This document shows positions 36,001 through 47,500 of a DNA stretch of 64,000 nt, piece after piece (positions within the stretch are counted from its first letter, which is position 1; every line of letters starts with the position of its first letter). The notes beneath the pieces were generated by a model, which had not been told where the DNA came from, did not search any database, and saw only the letters and a program-made list of their open reading frames with translations. The position numbers and the translations under genes are program-made. Source of the DNA: Didymodactylos carnosus (Eukaryota; Rotifera; Eurotatoria; Philodinida; Philodinidae). Location of the stretch: contig CAJNOQ010000019.1 in NCBI GenBank assembly GCA_905250885.1, positions 46,310 through 110,309 of the forward strand. Reading direction: 5' to 3'.

Positions 36001-36790
36001 GCCACACCACAAACTCCACAAACACGACCCTATTATGAAGCGAAAATCAAAGCACAATATCTTCAAGGTAGTTCAATAGATTGGACAGATAAATTCAATG
36101 CATTCATATTTAGTCTATTAAAGTAAGCTATAATTTCATTGAATATGTCATTGGAGCTACTATTCGATCTGTTTTAGTTTTCATGAATTAACGAACTGGC
36201 TGAATCATTTTATCCAACAGCATGAATTACTCATGACTTATTATGAATCGTCGGCATTCGTTCTCGTTTATAACGAGAACAATGACATATTTGAATGCTT
36301 GACAAATCAATTAGAAAAACTATCTCCATTACCATTTCGTTTAAAATATTCGATTTTAAATCCTCACGTATTAACGCATTATTCACCAACATCCTCGACA
36401 TCTTCATCATCCACAAACACAACAAATGATAAAATTCATCGATCTGCACAACAAAAACATAATCCTACTACTATTCCTACTACTAAAACTCATATACAAT
36501 CACCATCTGTGCCTCTCACACGTCCTACATCATTGTTACCGAAGCGTTTCAATGTTCGGGCGTGGCTTAGAGATCGAAAAAATATTCAAGGAAAAGTTTC
36601 ACCAAAAGAACATCAACAATTCGTACGCCCTATTCAACAACAACAACAACAGCAGCAGGGTGGGCACACAAATACAGACAGTAACAAACAAAACACAAAG
36701 CCCGTAGCTATTCAGAAATGTTCTGTACCAACATTAAATGGACAACATTTATTAACAAAAAGAAAACAGATTGTAGTATTACAACAATGA
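33026..36790 (+). CDS. RUSC: RUSC-like RUN-domain protein (6 exons, 1139 aa)
   Basis: Large cytosolic protein with a RUN domain like that of RUSC1/RUSC2 (iporin), adaptors in Rab-dependent trafficking and signalling. Exons: 33026-34073, 34180-35403, 35459-35653, 35718-35779, 35845-36122, 36178-36790, total 3420 nt. Residues 1-820 are low-complexity, rich in Ser, Asn, Thr and Asp, as in RUSC proteins. The RUN domain spans about 823-1000: ALVKAFANTVLRILE, then FCPQLREVLEDGLK, a KKITLWRIIDLA block, DKFNAFIFSLL, and LSPLPFRLKY. A poly-Gln tract lies near 36637-36658. No SH3 domain is visible before the stop at 36788, whereas vertebrate RUSC proteins end in one. The frame is open with no Met upstream of 33026 after the acceptor. 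AATAAA is at 36941. The N-terminal half cannot be assigned by sequence. Confidence 0.8.
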
Positions 36791-37477
36791 TAAAATGTGT
36801 GTTCAGCAGTGCCCTCGATTCGCATAAAATGCTCTTTCTCTCTCTCTATCTCTTTATTTAGTTTATTTGTATTTTTGTTTTTCAAACCACTTTCAAATTT
36901 TTCGTCAAATTTATATACAGTTCGAAAACTACATGTTTTAAATAAAGATATAAGTCGTTCATATTATTTTTAGTATCAATACGTCAACTAGTAGTCTAAT
37001 TCTCAAATATATGATCATATTACTTTAGTGAATGTACTTTGGATCCAAATACTTGAAATATGTACTTCGTTTGTGTAATTAAGCCAACATTCCTTTTTCT
37101 CAGAGGATATACCGTTTACTCAATATTAAACAAATTTTTCTAGTATAGAATACAGCAAATTCATACCTCATTAATGAATGTTTGACCTGGGCACATATCA
37201 GGGTGTGATTGATATAAGCGTCTGAATTAAACAATTTTCTCATTTGTCGCTATTGTGATGATTACACATTAAAAAATTGAATATTTTTTAAGGTTTCAAT
37301 TCAAATCGAATTTTTTTCATCACAATTGTAAAGTTTTTTGTGTCATTGACAATGTGTTTTGTTGTTGTTATCAGCTGAAACACAAATAAAAACAAGAGCA
37401 TGGAAAACATCAGACACTTATTAACAATAGCGTATTGTTCTTCTCTATGATTAAAGTTATGGAACTATGCTGGTAAT
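36791..37477. other. 3' UTR and intergenic
   Basis: Holds the poly(A) signal of the RUSC-like gene (36941-36946). GACCTGGGCACA near 37189 resembles one end of the CCCAGGTCAAA element type, without a partner. Nothing else was seen. Confidence 0.4.
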
Positions 37478-37827
37478 ATGTCAACAGTAGACGCAAAACG
37501 AAATCGTCCATTTAGAAGGGTATTATATCGGCAAGATTCGAAAGATTCGACGATTATTCAAGATATTACACCAAGAATTGATGGTTATCTAACTGATTCA
37601 GATGCTACTTTTAAGGGACTATCAAATATAGTTCAGATGACCGATGCATCAAGAAAACTTATGTATCGAGAGGGAATAAAATACAAATCACCGCTAACAC
37701 TTATAAAATACTTTTCACGTGTTAGAAACGATCCAATGTCAAAGTATTTAAAAGTATTAAATTTTCAACAACACAATGTAATGAGAAAAGCGTATAAATT
37801 CAAAGGTTATGGAAGTCAAACTGTAGC
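37478..37827 (+). CDS. Coding exon of 116 codons, possible alternative first exon
   Basis: ATG 37478 opens 116 codons plus two bases up to a strong donor (GC|gtaagt, 37828). Without splicing it ends one codon later at TAA (37829-37831, 117 aa). The product is basic, with SRKLMYREGIKYKSPLTLIK and an AYKFKGYGSQTVA end; I do not recognise it. It ends in phase 2, as do the exon at 39890-40125 and kinesin exon 1, so it could splice to kinesin exon 2 at 44704. No other downstream exon that fits was found. Codon pattern and charge make a real protein likely. Confidence 0.5.
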
Positions 37828-37882
37828 GTAAGTGTTTAAGAATTTCTAAATGTTTCTGTTCAAACTGTGATAATCAATTTTA

Positions 37883-38079
37883 CCCAGGTCAAAAAATCAG
37901 TTCGAGATCTTACACGATCTTATAAAATCTTATAAAAATCATACAAGAACCTTACGAAATCTTATTATAAGATCTTACATCAAGAATCCGTTTCTATGTT
38001 TCTTATACGAATCTTACGAAATCAGACGGAATCGTACAAGAATCTTATAAGATCTTACAGCAAGATTCTTTGACCTGGG
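37883..38079. repeat. ATCTTA motif foldback, CCCAGGTCAAA ends, TA flanks
   Basis: The left end CCCAGGTCAAAAAATC and the complement of the right end, CCCAGGTCAAAGAATC, match at 15 of 16 bases. TA flanks both ends (37881-37882 and 38080-38081). The 197-bp interior is made of GATCTTAC/ATCTTATA variants in both orientations. TA flanks suggest mobilisation by a Tc1/mariner-type transposase. Confidence 0.75.
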
Positions 38080-38378
38080 TATGAAAATGACGCATAATAT
38101 AATCAATCCTACCTAATTCCAAAATATTTGATATATGTACTTGTTTAAATTGAAATTAAGATTCACGTCGAACTCTTGAGAACAAAGAACAGGGGGAAAA
38201 CACAGACTATTGTTGAATTAGAGTTTTTCGTAGCTCTAATAAATATTGAAACATGATTTATATTCTTATCTCTATTTTCTTGAATATTTTAAACGAGATC
38301 AAACGTCTGAAACTAAATTTAAGCAGTGATATTTTTCTTAAACACAGTCAATAATAATATCAGAAGTAAATGCGCTAA

Positions 38379-38450
38379 GGCCTGGTGGTCTAGTGGTATG
38401 ATTCTCGCTTAGGGTGCGAGAGGTCCCGGGTTCAATCCCCGGCCAGGCCC
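38379..38450 (+). tRNA. trnP-AGG: tRNA-Pro (anticodon AGG)
   Basis: The 72-nt sequence folds as a cloverleaf. The acceptor stem pairs GGCCTGG with CCAGGCC, discriminator C at 38450. The anticodon stem TCTCG/CGAGA carries loop CTTAGGGTG-like sequence with AGG at 38411-38413. The A box TGGTCTAGTGG lies at 38386-38396 and the B box GGTTCAATCC at 38429-38438. There is no intron and no encoded CCA. A T5 run at 38463-38467 is a good Pol III terminator. The sequence is close to the animal tRNA-Pro consensus. Confidence 0.97.
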
Positions 38451-39889
38451 TTGATATATATCTTTTTATTTTTTGTTATCAGAACGAAAAAAAATCTATC
38501 ATGATATACAGATGACTGACTGTTTTTAATCCTCTAAGGCATGTTATACTTTTATTCATCATATTTTTAAACTTTTGTTGCATGTAACCCACTGTGTGGC
38601 AATTTTTTTTAACAGACGAGTTGAGCAAAATAACAACAGCTCAATCTGATGTATACTCATTCTAACATGGCAAATTTGCGGTTGGTAAATGATTTCACAC
38701 CATATCGACTTGCTATGGAGGTTTTTTGTGCTTAGAAATGAATACTAGTTTATTTTTGCTTGAAGAGAGATTGTTTAGTATTATAATCTCACTCACAATA
38801 ATTACAAGCAACTTTTTGACTATTTTATTATGTTGGTGCAGAAATATATTTTTATAGTTAAACAGTTTAAAGTTCCTAAACTAACGTTCTACCAAGTTTT
38901 AATATATTCTGACCTATTGGATTAGTAATATTGTTTATTAAATTACAGTACGATGGTCGTTTATTTATCAAAAAAACATGATTTTTTAGTTCCACTCGTG
39001 TTCCAGAAAATTTGACGTAAAATTTCTTATTCAAGTATTGATTGACTTAATGAAAAGAGAATAGAACGATTCCAAAATGAAAAATCACAAATTTTTCTTT
39101 TAAGAAATAGTTGTTTTTTATATTTTCGATAATCTAAATCTTGTAAGGGCAACCACTTCTGATTCAAAAACATGATTAATAGTGCAGTTGTTTTGAATTT
39201 CATCCTATTCTTTATTTTCTCTGGATATTTCGACCTTAACTGATCATTTTTCAACATAAAAGTACTGTACAGAAAAAATAAAAAATACTTTCTATTTTCA
39301 ATATAGTGAAGAAAATAAAGGATATGATGAAATTCAAAACAGCTACACTATTAATCGTATTTTTGATAATATGTTGGATGTTCATTAAAATCTTTCTAAA
39401 CAGGTTTTCATCGTGTTTGTTGTTGTTCACATATCCGTCAATTATTTATTTATTGATCTTTATAGACCAAACGCGCGTTTGGATTTTTTAGTCGATTCTT
39501 TTCTTTCAAATTTTGATTCTAATTTCTTTTTCTTCCTCGTTCTTCTTTTTAAAATATGATTTTATTTGTAACAAGATATAGATGTGCGTAGATTAGAAAC
39601 CAAAAGACAATGCTGTTACTCCCGTGTGTGTGTGCAATTCGAAATTTTTTAGGGAAAGAGATGTAGAAAAAAAAAAACATTTTTTACCTCATTCATAACA
39701 TTTTTATTTTTTTATTTGTTCTCCTTTTCACAAAATCAAAGTAAAAACGCTCGAAGAACTTAATATTTTATTTCAACTATTTTTTTATCAACATTGCATC
39801 TTTTTTTTGATCGATGTTCAATATTTAAATAACTTAATTTTCTCTATTATTAATTAATCATTTTTAATGTTTAAAAAACTAAGATAAAT
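38451..39889. other. Intergenic or intron, AT-rich, nothing recognised
   Basis: Only AT-driven short frames and long T tracts (39690-39800) are present. If 37478-37827 is a 5' exon of the kinesin gene, this is intronic. Confidence 0.4.
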
Positions 39890-40125
39890 ATGCCTTCATC
39901 AAAAAATGTACAACGCCGAACAAAATTAGTTCCGGCTGACAATCATCCAATAGAAAATAATGAATATTATGATGAGTACGTCTATTATCCATATTATCCA
40001 CAAGACACGCCAGGTGGAGGATATCAATATGTTCAAGAACAACCCAGTTATGTTATTGAATCAGATGATTATTATACAAACGCTCCACCCACACCTCCAA
40101 CACCTGACACAGTCAATTATCCGAC
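39890..40125 (+). CDS. Tyr/Pro-rich coding exon, possible alternative first exon
   Basis: ATG 39890 opens 78 codons plus two bases to a donor (CCGAC|gtaagt, 40126). The sequence is rich in Tyr, Pro and acidic residues (YYDEYVYYPYYPQDTPGGGY; PPTPPTPDTVNYP). It is strongly coding-like, with no domain. It ends in phase 2 and could join kinesin exon 2 (44704), or an unseen exon. Confidence 0.5.
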
Positions 40126-40914
40126 GTAAGTGAGAACAACTAAAAATAACTACAGAGATTTTCTCAAAGTCAATCTTAAATAATTGTGTTACCACTTCAA
40201 TAAAGAATATTAATAATTAAGTAGCATTTAACTAGACTAGAAGGTAGTCATGCTTGTACGAAGAGCTGATTGTACTATCACTAATATCACGGAAGTTTTT
40301 CTTCTTCTTTTCTTATGCAAATCGTTCAAATTACATTAACCTATTTATTTAAAACTACAAAGTAATAAAAAAAAAACGCCATATAACTGTTCTGCGTAGT
40401 ATTTACTCTTACGAGAGAAAAATATAATTGTATTTTAAAATATATGATACACTTGCTTTACATGATGTCTTATGTGATCTATAATAGTGTATTATTAGAG
40501 ATTGTTGTTAACCCTATCAACCGATAAAAGTAAATTTTACTTCGGCGATAATTAAGACAATTATGTCACTTAATCAACTAGCCGCATTATGATCTTAAAA
40601 AAGCAACAAACTTTCTTTTGACAATTTGTTTAATTGGCATAGATCTTTTAATTGAAGACTAAATTAGCTAACTGTCATAATTCTCTGCAAAGTATGTGGA
40701 TAAATTTTATATAAGGAAACGTTTTTCGAATGTCATGAATTATTTATTTAGCGTTTTTTTATTTTCTATTATGAGACCTTTAAAAAACACAATAATTCAA
40801 TAACAATCATTCTCTATATATTTCATAGTTACGGATATGTACTTGGAGAGAAAAAGAAACTCTACGTTTGCCACATATGGTGTGCGATGGCAAAAACTAA
40901 AGAAATGAACAACA

Positions 40915-40933
40915 ATATATATATATATATATA
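40915..40933. repeat. (AT)n microsatellite
   Basis: About nine uninterrupted AT units. Confidence 0.9.
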
Positions 40934-41390
40934 GTTGTACTCTGTGTAAACTTCTTCGGTATATTCTGGAATACTATGCAGGATATCAAATATTTTCCTT
41001 CTCTTGTACAAAAAGAAATATTCAAATTTCTGGAAGATTTTTGAACGAAAAAAATATTTTACCCTGCTAGTACTCAGCCGAGCTGGAAATTTTATAGTGA
41101 AATAATTTCAACTTGAACGGTTATTTATTTTAGTTTTATATTAGAATAAGAACTGGAGTGAATAAAAACGATTCAATTATTTCTATATTTTCGATACAAC
41201 ATGATGACGCTTCTTGGATACCGTTTATATTATGTTTGACATCGAAAAGGAAACAGTGGCTTTTGTTTACGCTTAAATAAACAATAATACTTATTAGTTG
41301 AATTAATAGTTATCTTCTGTAGAGGCACAGTTTTCAACAATGTTGATTTGTCTTAAAATGTAACCATCCCTAGTGGAAAACTTACTCAAG

Positions 41391-42030
41391 TCTTGCCCAG
41401 ATCCTAGAATAATCTTATTAAGATCTTAGTAAGATTTAGCTTATATTTTTCTAGGATCTTAGACAAATCTTATTATAATCGTGAGACCTGAAAAATCTAA
41501 GATTTAACAAGATTTTGTTAAAATGTTAGTAAGATCTTATTAGAAATAGGTTATACTCTATCGAAGATTTTTCCACGACTCTATGGGAATCTGTTAATAT
41601 CTTAACAGTAAGAACTATTACGTTTTTCAATAATCTTAATTTAGCATTAACTAACAGATTTGAATATCTAGCCTATACTATTGCGATAGAAGTTGGACAC
41701 GTTTGAAGAATGAAGAGAGATTTCATGTTTTAGGGAATCCGATTCTAAACCTTAACTTGCACTGTACATTCTCTGAAAAGTTGTTGGACACTTTCGAGAG
41801 AGCAAGTACGAGAAAAGTCTAAAAGAAAAATAACAATGTAAAATTCAGTTATATTTACGTTGTTGTCTATACAAATGCATGAGAGCAAAACAAAAGGGTG
41901 AATAAAAGTAGAGTCATTAAATCTTATTCAAACCTTAATTCAGATCTTGGATTATCGAGATTGTAGAAGGTAAGGTCTTACAAGATCTTGCTAAGAAAAT
42001 TTTAAGAAGTGTCTAAGATTTTTACTAGCC
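41391..42030. repeat. ATCTTA/AAGATC motif patches around a unique core
   Basis: 41391-41560 and 41930-42030 are dense in ATCTTAGTAAGATC-like motifs. The middle (about 41560-41930) is ordinary sequence. Ends read CCCAGATCCTAG and, on the complement of the right side, GGGCTAGTAAAAATC. This resembles an expanded version of the element at 37883, but the boundaries are uncertain. Confidence 0.45.
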
Positions 42031-42044
42031 CATGTCGTCAATAT

Positions 42045-42200
42045 CGGCTAACTACTACACGGTTATCGCCCAAAATGCTGGGAGGTATACGGCCACCAAA
42101 ACTGAAATTATCGCACAGGCACTGCGGTGCCCTCTGGGATACCGTCGGTGTAACCAGCGGCACCGTCTGGTATTTTGTCATCATGACTACGTAGAACAGG
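42045..42200. other. GC-rich segment, possible mobile element
   Basis: Higher GC than its surroundings, with CACTGCGGTGCC and GGCACCGTCTGG inverted blocks and a GTTCGAAAC that resembles a Pol III B box. No A box or poly-A tail was found, so a SINE cannot be supported. Confidence 0.25.
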
Positions 42201-42394
42201 AGTTCGAAACTAATTTACAACTTTCTTTTTTTTTATTGTTGAGTGCTTGTAAGTGCAGAAAGACTACCGATTTAGAAAAGTTGGACTCGAGTCGAAGTTC
42301 AGCCTTCGACGAGTCTCTGGAATCTGAAAGAAAAGTTGAATCTGAAAAAAAAACCAAATTTCTCGATTTTTTCCGTATTTCTTTTATACTTATA

Positions 42395-42790
42395 ATGACT
42401 TGACCTGGGAAATTTTTGATGACTCATGACTTGACTTGAGACTTGGCATAAAAAATCAAGTCAAGTCATGCATATTTTTAAGCCGCTTATGTAATCTAAT
42501 TTTAAATAATGATTTGGGAGTGTTGATGTTATAATATGTAAGAATTTATGCACAGTAACAAGACGCGCATTTTGCAATAGCATAGCAAGTCTGTGTTCTA
42601 ACATCAAGGAATGGAGACTCTTTTATGTCATTTTCTACGGAAAAAAAAATTTCAAGTCATGACTTGCGACTTGACCTGACCTGAGTTGGAAAACCCGGAG
42701 AATTGACTTGGCTTGACTGGTGAAAATTTTTTATTAGTCATGACCTGACTTGACTTGTGACTTGAAAACCCGTGACTTGCTCAGCTCTGT
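42395..42790. repeat. GACTTG/CAAGTC motif patch
   Basis: Dozens of GACTTG, GACCTG and CAAGTC variants occur in two clusters (42395-42480 and 42650-42785) around a plainer middle. The right edge reads GTGACTTGCTCAGCTCTG. Orientation changes within the patch make hairpins likely. Confidence 0.6.
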
Positions 42791-42827
42791 TGCACATCAA
42801 GACGATGAATGGATAAAAATGGTTACC

Positions 42828-42920
42828 GTGCGGTATTGTTTTGTACCGCGGTCTAATAAATTACCATCGGTTAACCGCGCGGTATTACAACGGTATTTTG
42901 TTGAACGGACGGTATTTTAA
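42828..42920. repeat. ACCGCGGT/AACGGTATT motif patch
   Basis: ACCGTGCGGTATT, ACCGCGGT, ACCGCGCGGTATT and AACGGTATT follow one another. The motif is close to, but different from, the ACCGTA patch at 2013. Confidence 0.5.
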
Positions 42921-43022
42921 AAAAAGCTCGACATAGGAGAAATGAATGTATTTTGTAGAGTTAATGTGATAGGAAAAGAAGAGTCATCCTACGCTGTGAG
43001 CAAATAAATATGGATTGACTTA

Positions 43023-43203
43023 CACTGAAAAATAGTGAGTTCTCTGACTTCTGGGGAACTTGTAGAACAATGTGAATTTGAGTTCTCCATTTGTCCCAAA
43101 TAGAGAACTCATTTCCAGTTCTCCAGGTTATCGAGAACTTAATTTGAGTTCTTTAGCCAGTTCTTTCTATGAGACAAATGGAGAACTTAAAGTTTTTATA
43201 GTG
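43023..43203. repeat. GAGTTCTC motif foldback, CACTGA ends, TA flanks
   Basis: The left end is CACTGAAAAATAGTGAGTTC; the right end's complement is CACTATAAAAACTTTAAGTT. TA flanks both ends (43021-43022, 43204-43205). The interior is GAGTTCTC/GAGAACT variants plus an inner ATTTGTCCCAAATAGAGAAC block that mirrors the inner repeat at 23918. It is thus a relative of the 23870 element with a different motif. Confidence 0.7.
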
Positions 43204-43349
43204 TAACAGATCTTAACTGACGTTTAATAGCAAATTATGATTGAAAAAAATAATAAAATCCGTGAGACGTATAAAAAGCGTCAGTTTCCAAAATGCTCCT
43301 TATTGTGTACGTATTAATAATAGTTTCTTATCATACTATTGGTAGATTT

Positions 43350-43765
43350 CTTTGGAAATTGTGCGTACATTTCATGGTCAAAAGTTAGATTTCTTTATAC
43401 CATGGAACATGGAGAGCAACTTATCCAACATAAATAGCTTGCTAGGAGGAGTTTATCCTGTTGGAGGATATCCTATTCAGGTGAACTCTACACAATTTCA
43501 ACGATGTTCATCTTTCCACATGTGTCTACAAACCATTTTCTGACTTTCACTCGTGATCACGCATGAAGATTAAAATTGAATTGAGAAATTTTTTACATGA
43601 AGATTTCTCCATCGGTAAGGACGACGTACCAGATAAACAAGACAATATAGACGTACAACGGAGGAGAATGTGTGATTCTTATCCTCCTGGTCATGATATT
43701 CTAAATAATAGTGAACTAGTTATGGTCATCAATACTCTATCAGTAACAGTCAAAGAGAAGTGTTG
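43350..43765 (+). other. Unidentified possible decayed coding segment
   Basis: Two adjacent frames (about 43352-43543 and 43563-43766) have non-AT-driven composition, for example GGVYPVGGYPIQVNSTQF and DVPDKQDNIDVQRRRMCDSY. They are in different frames with no clear splice sites joining them. This may be a pseudogene; the family is not recognised. Confidence 0.2.
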
Positions 43766-44537
43766 ATTATTTTACTGTAGATAATGTCATACGTTCATAT
43801 TGGCCAGCATCGGTCAGTAGAAGTCTGCAAGCAGACGTCTGAAGTAATTTGTTCGTCGAATAGGTTTCATAGCCACAACAACCATCATTGACGAGCGGGA
43901 AAAGGTAAAGAAAATTAAGTTCGAAATAATGAGCGGGAGAAAGAAAACTTGATAATAATTGTTTTTTGAGTATCAGCCAGCCATACGAATAAATATTTGA
44001 GAAACTCTCAGTTTATCAGTGTAAGACACGCGATTCCTTCTTTCTTTTTTCTATAGTTTTCACAGTACATTCAGCTCGAAATGTAATCAGCATTATCATG
44101 AAAGAATTATGATATCTTGTATGATTATCTCTAAGTATAATGGAAATCTCTGCTTCTCTTAAAGTAAGTGACTTTTACTTTAATCATAGATGTGTTAAAA
44201 TTCAAGAGGCATTGATACCAACAAATAAATATGTATTTGTTTTTGTTCAATATTCTCTCGTTCATTTTAATTGCTATATGTACATAAAGAAAAAAAAGGA
44301 AACCTACAAAAGATTCTCGTAACAAAAGAGAATAGTTCTAGATTTTAGACTAGGACCAAATCAAACAGTTTAAAGTTTGATAAGTAAATAGACTTGTATA
44401 CAACAAATGACCAACTTAACTAATCCAAACATAATTTCTGAATCAAGTATGAGAATCGTAAGAAAAAAAAGAAGACAATAACTTTATATACGTCGCTGAT
44501 TACATCGTCCATAAAAAAGTCAAATAACGTTAATAGC

Positions 44538-47500
44538 ATGGATCATGCTGGTAGTGCAACGAGTAGTCGTAGCAGTAATCAAAATACATATAGTCGAACA
44601 AATTTGTCAGCTTACTATCATAAAAATTTGAAGTATGACGTGGTATCATGTAGATGGACAAATTTCTATTGGTATTATATTGCTCTATCTCTTTTCCATT
44701 TAGTGTTTTCCGATCAGAACCTCCTGATGATTTAACAACACAAAAAGATCGTGTAAGAGTTATTGTTAGGTAAGCACATTTTGAAGAAATATCATTTAAA
44801 TATATATGACACTTCTTATTTCTTATTGGTTTGAATAGGGTTCGTCCAATGAATACTCGTGAAGTGGACAAAGGTGATCGATCAGTACTAACATGTGACT
44901 CAGAAAATTCAATTCTGGTATGTTATTCGTTTAATATAGTTAGATAAACTACTAGCTCTATTACTACTGATAGCTGAAATTATACATATTAATCACGGAG
45001 GAGCGAGTGGAAAAAATATAGCTAGAGTACTTCTTGAAAGTTTCTGAGGAAGGTTCTCGACTACGATGTTTAAACTGGTTACTCGAGAGTGTGACTAAAT
45101 TACTCGAGATTATTGATGACAACTTATTATACGAAGAATTGTACAACTTTATATCGCTCATCTACTTGTCACTTTTCGTTTTTCAGGTTGATGGTCCACA
45201 ACATAGTCGTCGATTTACATTTGATGCCGTCTTTGATACTTCCTCTACTCAGTATGTATATAAACAGCTATGATGTTCTTGAAAAAAATAGCTTGATTAG
45301 GAACAATAAAATATAATTTTAGTCGTTCATAAGGGTTACCTGTTTTGCTAGAACGGTTCGTAGAAATACTTGTCAAATCTTGAATTAAATTAATTGTTAG
45401 AGCGAACAACTGTGTCAAATATTAGAATTCAGTTTACTGCACACTTTGTATCCAAATGGGTTTTATCTTGTATATTTTCATTACGACATTAAAATACCTT
45501 TTTATGATTATTTTAGAGAGGAAGTATTTCATTATAGTGGAATTAAACGACTTGTAGATATGTCAATTGATGGGTAAAACGTAGTTACTGACATAACGAT
45601 ATTAATACTCATCTATGAAACTTTTCTGTTTTAGATATATATGCACATGTTTTGCATATGGTCAAACAGGTTCAGGTAAAACGTTTACCATGGTGGGTCC
45701 ATCAGGAGCTGGCATCGTGAGTGTGACTGAATATTATTAATTGATTCAAGATATAAATTTATATTGTATTTAGTTTCGAATGGACGAAAATTATCGTATA
45801 AAACATTTTGGTTTGGTACCAAGAGCAATCAATTATTTATTTCAAAAATTACGTGAGAAAACACATGAATCAAATGTTGTATTTTACATACGTGTATCAT
45901 ACTGTGAAATCTATAATGAACAGGTATATTAGTGCTTATCATTATTATTATTATTACAAAATCTAAACATGGTTTCAGATTCGTGATTTGATTAATCCAT
46001 CGCACACTGAGAGTCTTCAAATTCGAGGTAAATAATGCACTTATTTTAAACGTGATAAACTGAGACTATTTTTCTTTCTTTTATAGGTTCAATCGAAGAT
46101 GGATTTTATGTTGAAAATTTATTTCAAACTTATATTGAAACAATGGACGAATTACTAACAATTTTAGAAGAAGGTACATACTTTTCTTCTTAACTTAGTT
46201 CTTCCTTTTATAATGTTAATTATAAAAATTTATTCAATCTAGGCGAACTAAACAGAGTGACAGCATCTCATAATTTAAACGATCATTCAAGTCGAAGTCA
46301 TGCAATGTTATCAATACAAATTGAACATGATTTACAAAATTCAGACGATCCAAAAGTACAAATAACAAAACAAGGAAAACTTATTTTTGTTGATTTAGCT
46401 GGTAAATATGACGAGTAACCACAATTTGACAATCTACCCGTGTAACTGTTTTTAGGTAGTGAAAAAGTTAAAGTTAGTCATTCGACAGGACGACAACTGG
46501 TTGAAACAAGTAATATCAACAAAAGTTTACTTACACTTGGTAAGAGCAACAAAATAATACACACTGAAAAAAGATTCAACTGTGGTGTTGTCGATGTTTA
46601 GGCACGTGCATATCAGCGTTAAGTGATCCCGTTAAACGTATGGGTCATGTCCCTTATAGAGACAGTAAATTGACACGATTGCTTTCTGATAGTCTTGGAG
46701 GACATGGAATTACATTGATGGTAAGCAAAATCCATGAATTCCTTCATCTATATCTTGTTGTTCTTTTTTTATAGATTGCTTGCATTTCGCCTGCAATATC
46801 ATGTGAAAATGAAAGTTTAAGTACTTTACGTTATGCGAACCGAGCGAAAAATATTGAAAATGCACCGATAATTAAAACGGTAATTTTTCTAAAACTATTA
46901 CAAACTGAATAGTACAAGCTGCTCTGTTTATTAATAGGATTCGAAGGAAAATGTTATTAATCGTTTAAAAGCCGAAGTTCGGAAATTGAAAGATGAAAAT
47001 TTTACTCTACGAAAAAAATTAGGTTTGCAAGGCACTTCACGTTTACCAAGATTAAAAACGAGAAACTCGGATTCTGGTATCAACGCTTAGGCAAAACAGA
47101 ACATATTGACGCAACTAACACGCATTTTTTACACACGTTCTAGGTACATCAGTTCCTTCATCAGCAAGTAGCGACATAAACGACGGTCGTCAAGATCCAA
47201 AGTCAGTTGTCAAATATTCACGCTTTCTCTCGTTCTTGAATTTACTTTACTCTTTCAACAGGCGATCACGAACGAATGGATCATTAAAATATAGAGAAAA
47301 TGTTCGAACCGATCATGAAATTTTGACCAGAGAGAATGAAAAATTAACGAGAAAACTTGATCGAGTCTTACGTGGTCAACGCGGTACAGAAGTGGTTGTC
47401 GTCGAAAATGGTCGGGTAAAGGTCAAATAACATATTGGACCCAGTCTAGCAAAATTTGTAGATGTTGTCTCTTAGAAATATAAATTACTGTCATCTAGCA

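Larger units (their letters stand above)
40126..44537. other. Repeat-dense stretch upstream of the kinesin exons
   Basis: Contains an (AT)n run (40915-40933), the motif patches at 41391, 42395, 42828 and 43023, a GC-rich segment at 42045-42200 and an unidentified frame pair at 43350-43765. No supported gene was found. Confidence 0.45.

Noticed and set aside
36426-36707. 93-codon plus-strand frame in a second phase
   Set aside because: Shadow of the last RUSC-like exon in another frame.
42045-42200. Possible tRNA-derived SINE because of GTTCGAAAC
   Set aside because: No matching A box at the right distance, no poly-A or tail repeat, and no cloverleaf.
42032-42403. 123-codon plus-strand frame
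   Set aside because: Spans a GC-rich repeat-like segment and the start of the GACTTG patch; no family recognised and no splice context.
46559-46585. CACTGAAAAAAG inside a kinesin intron as a foldback end
   Set aside because: The intron is only 62 nt and has no partner end or motif patch.
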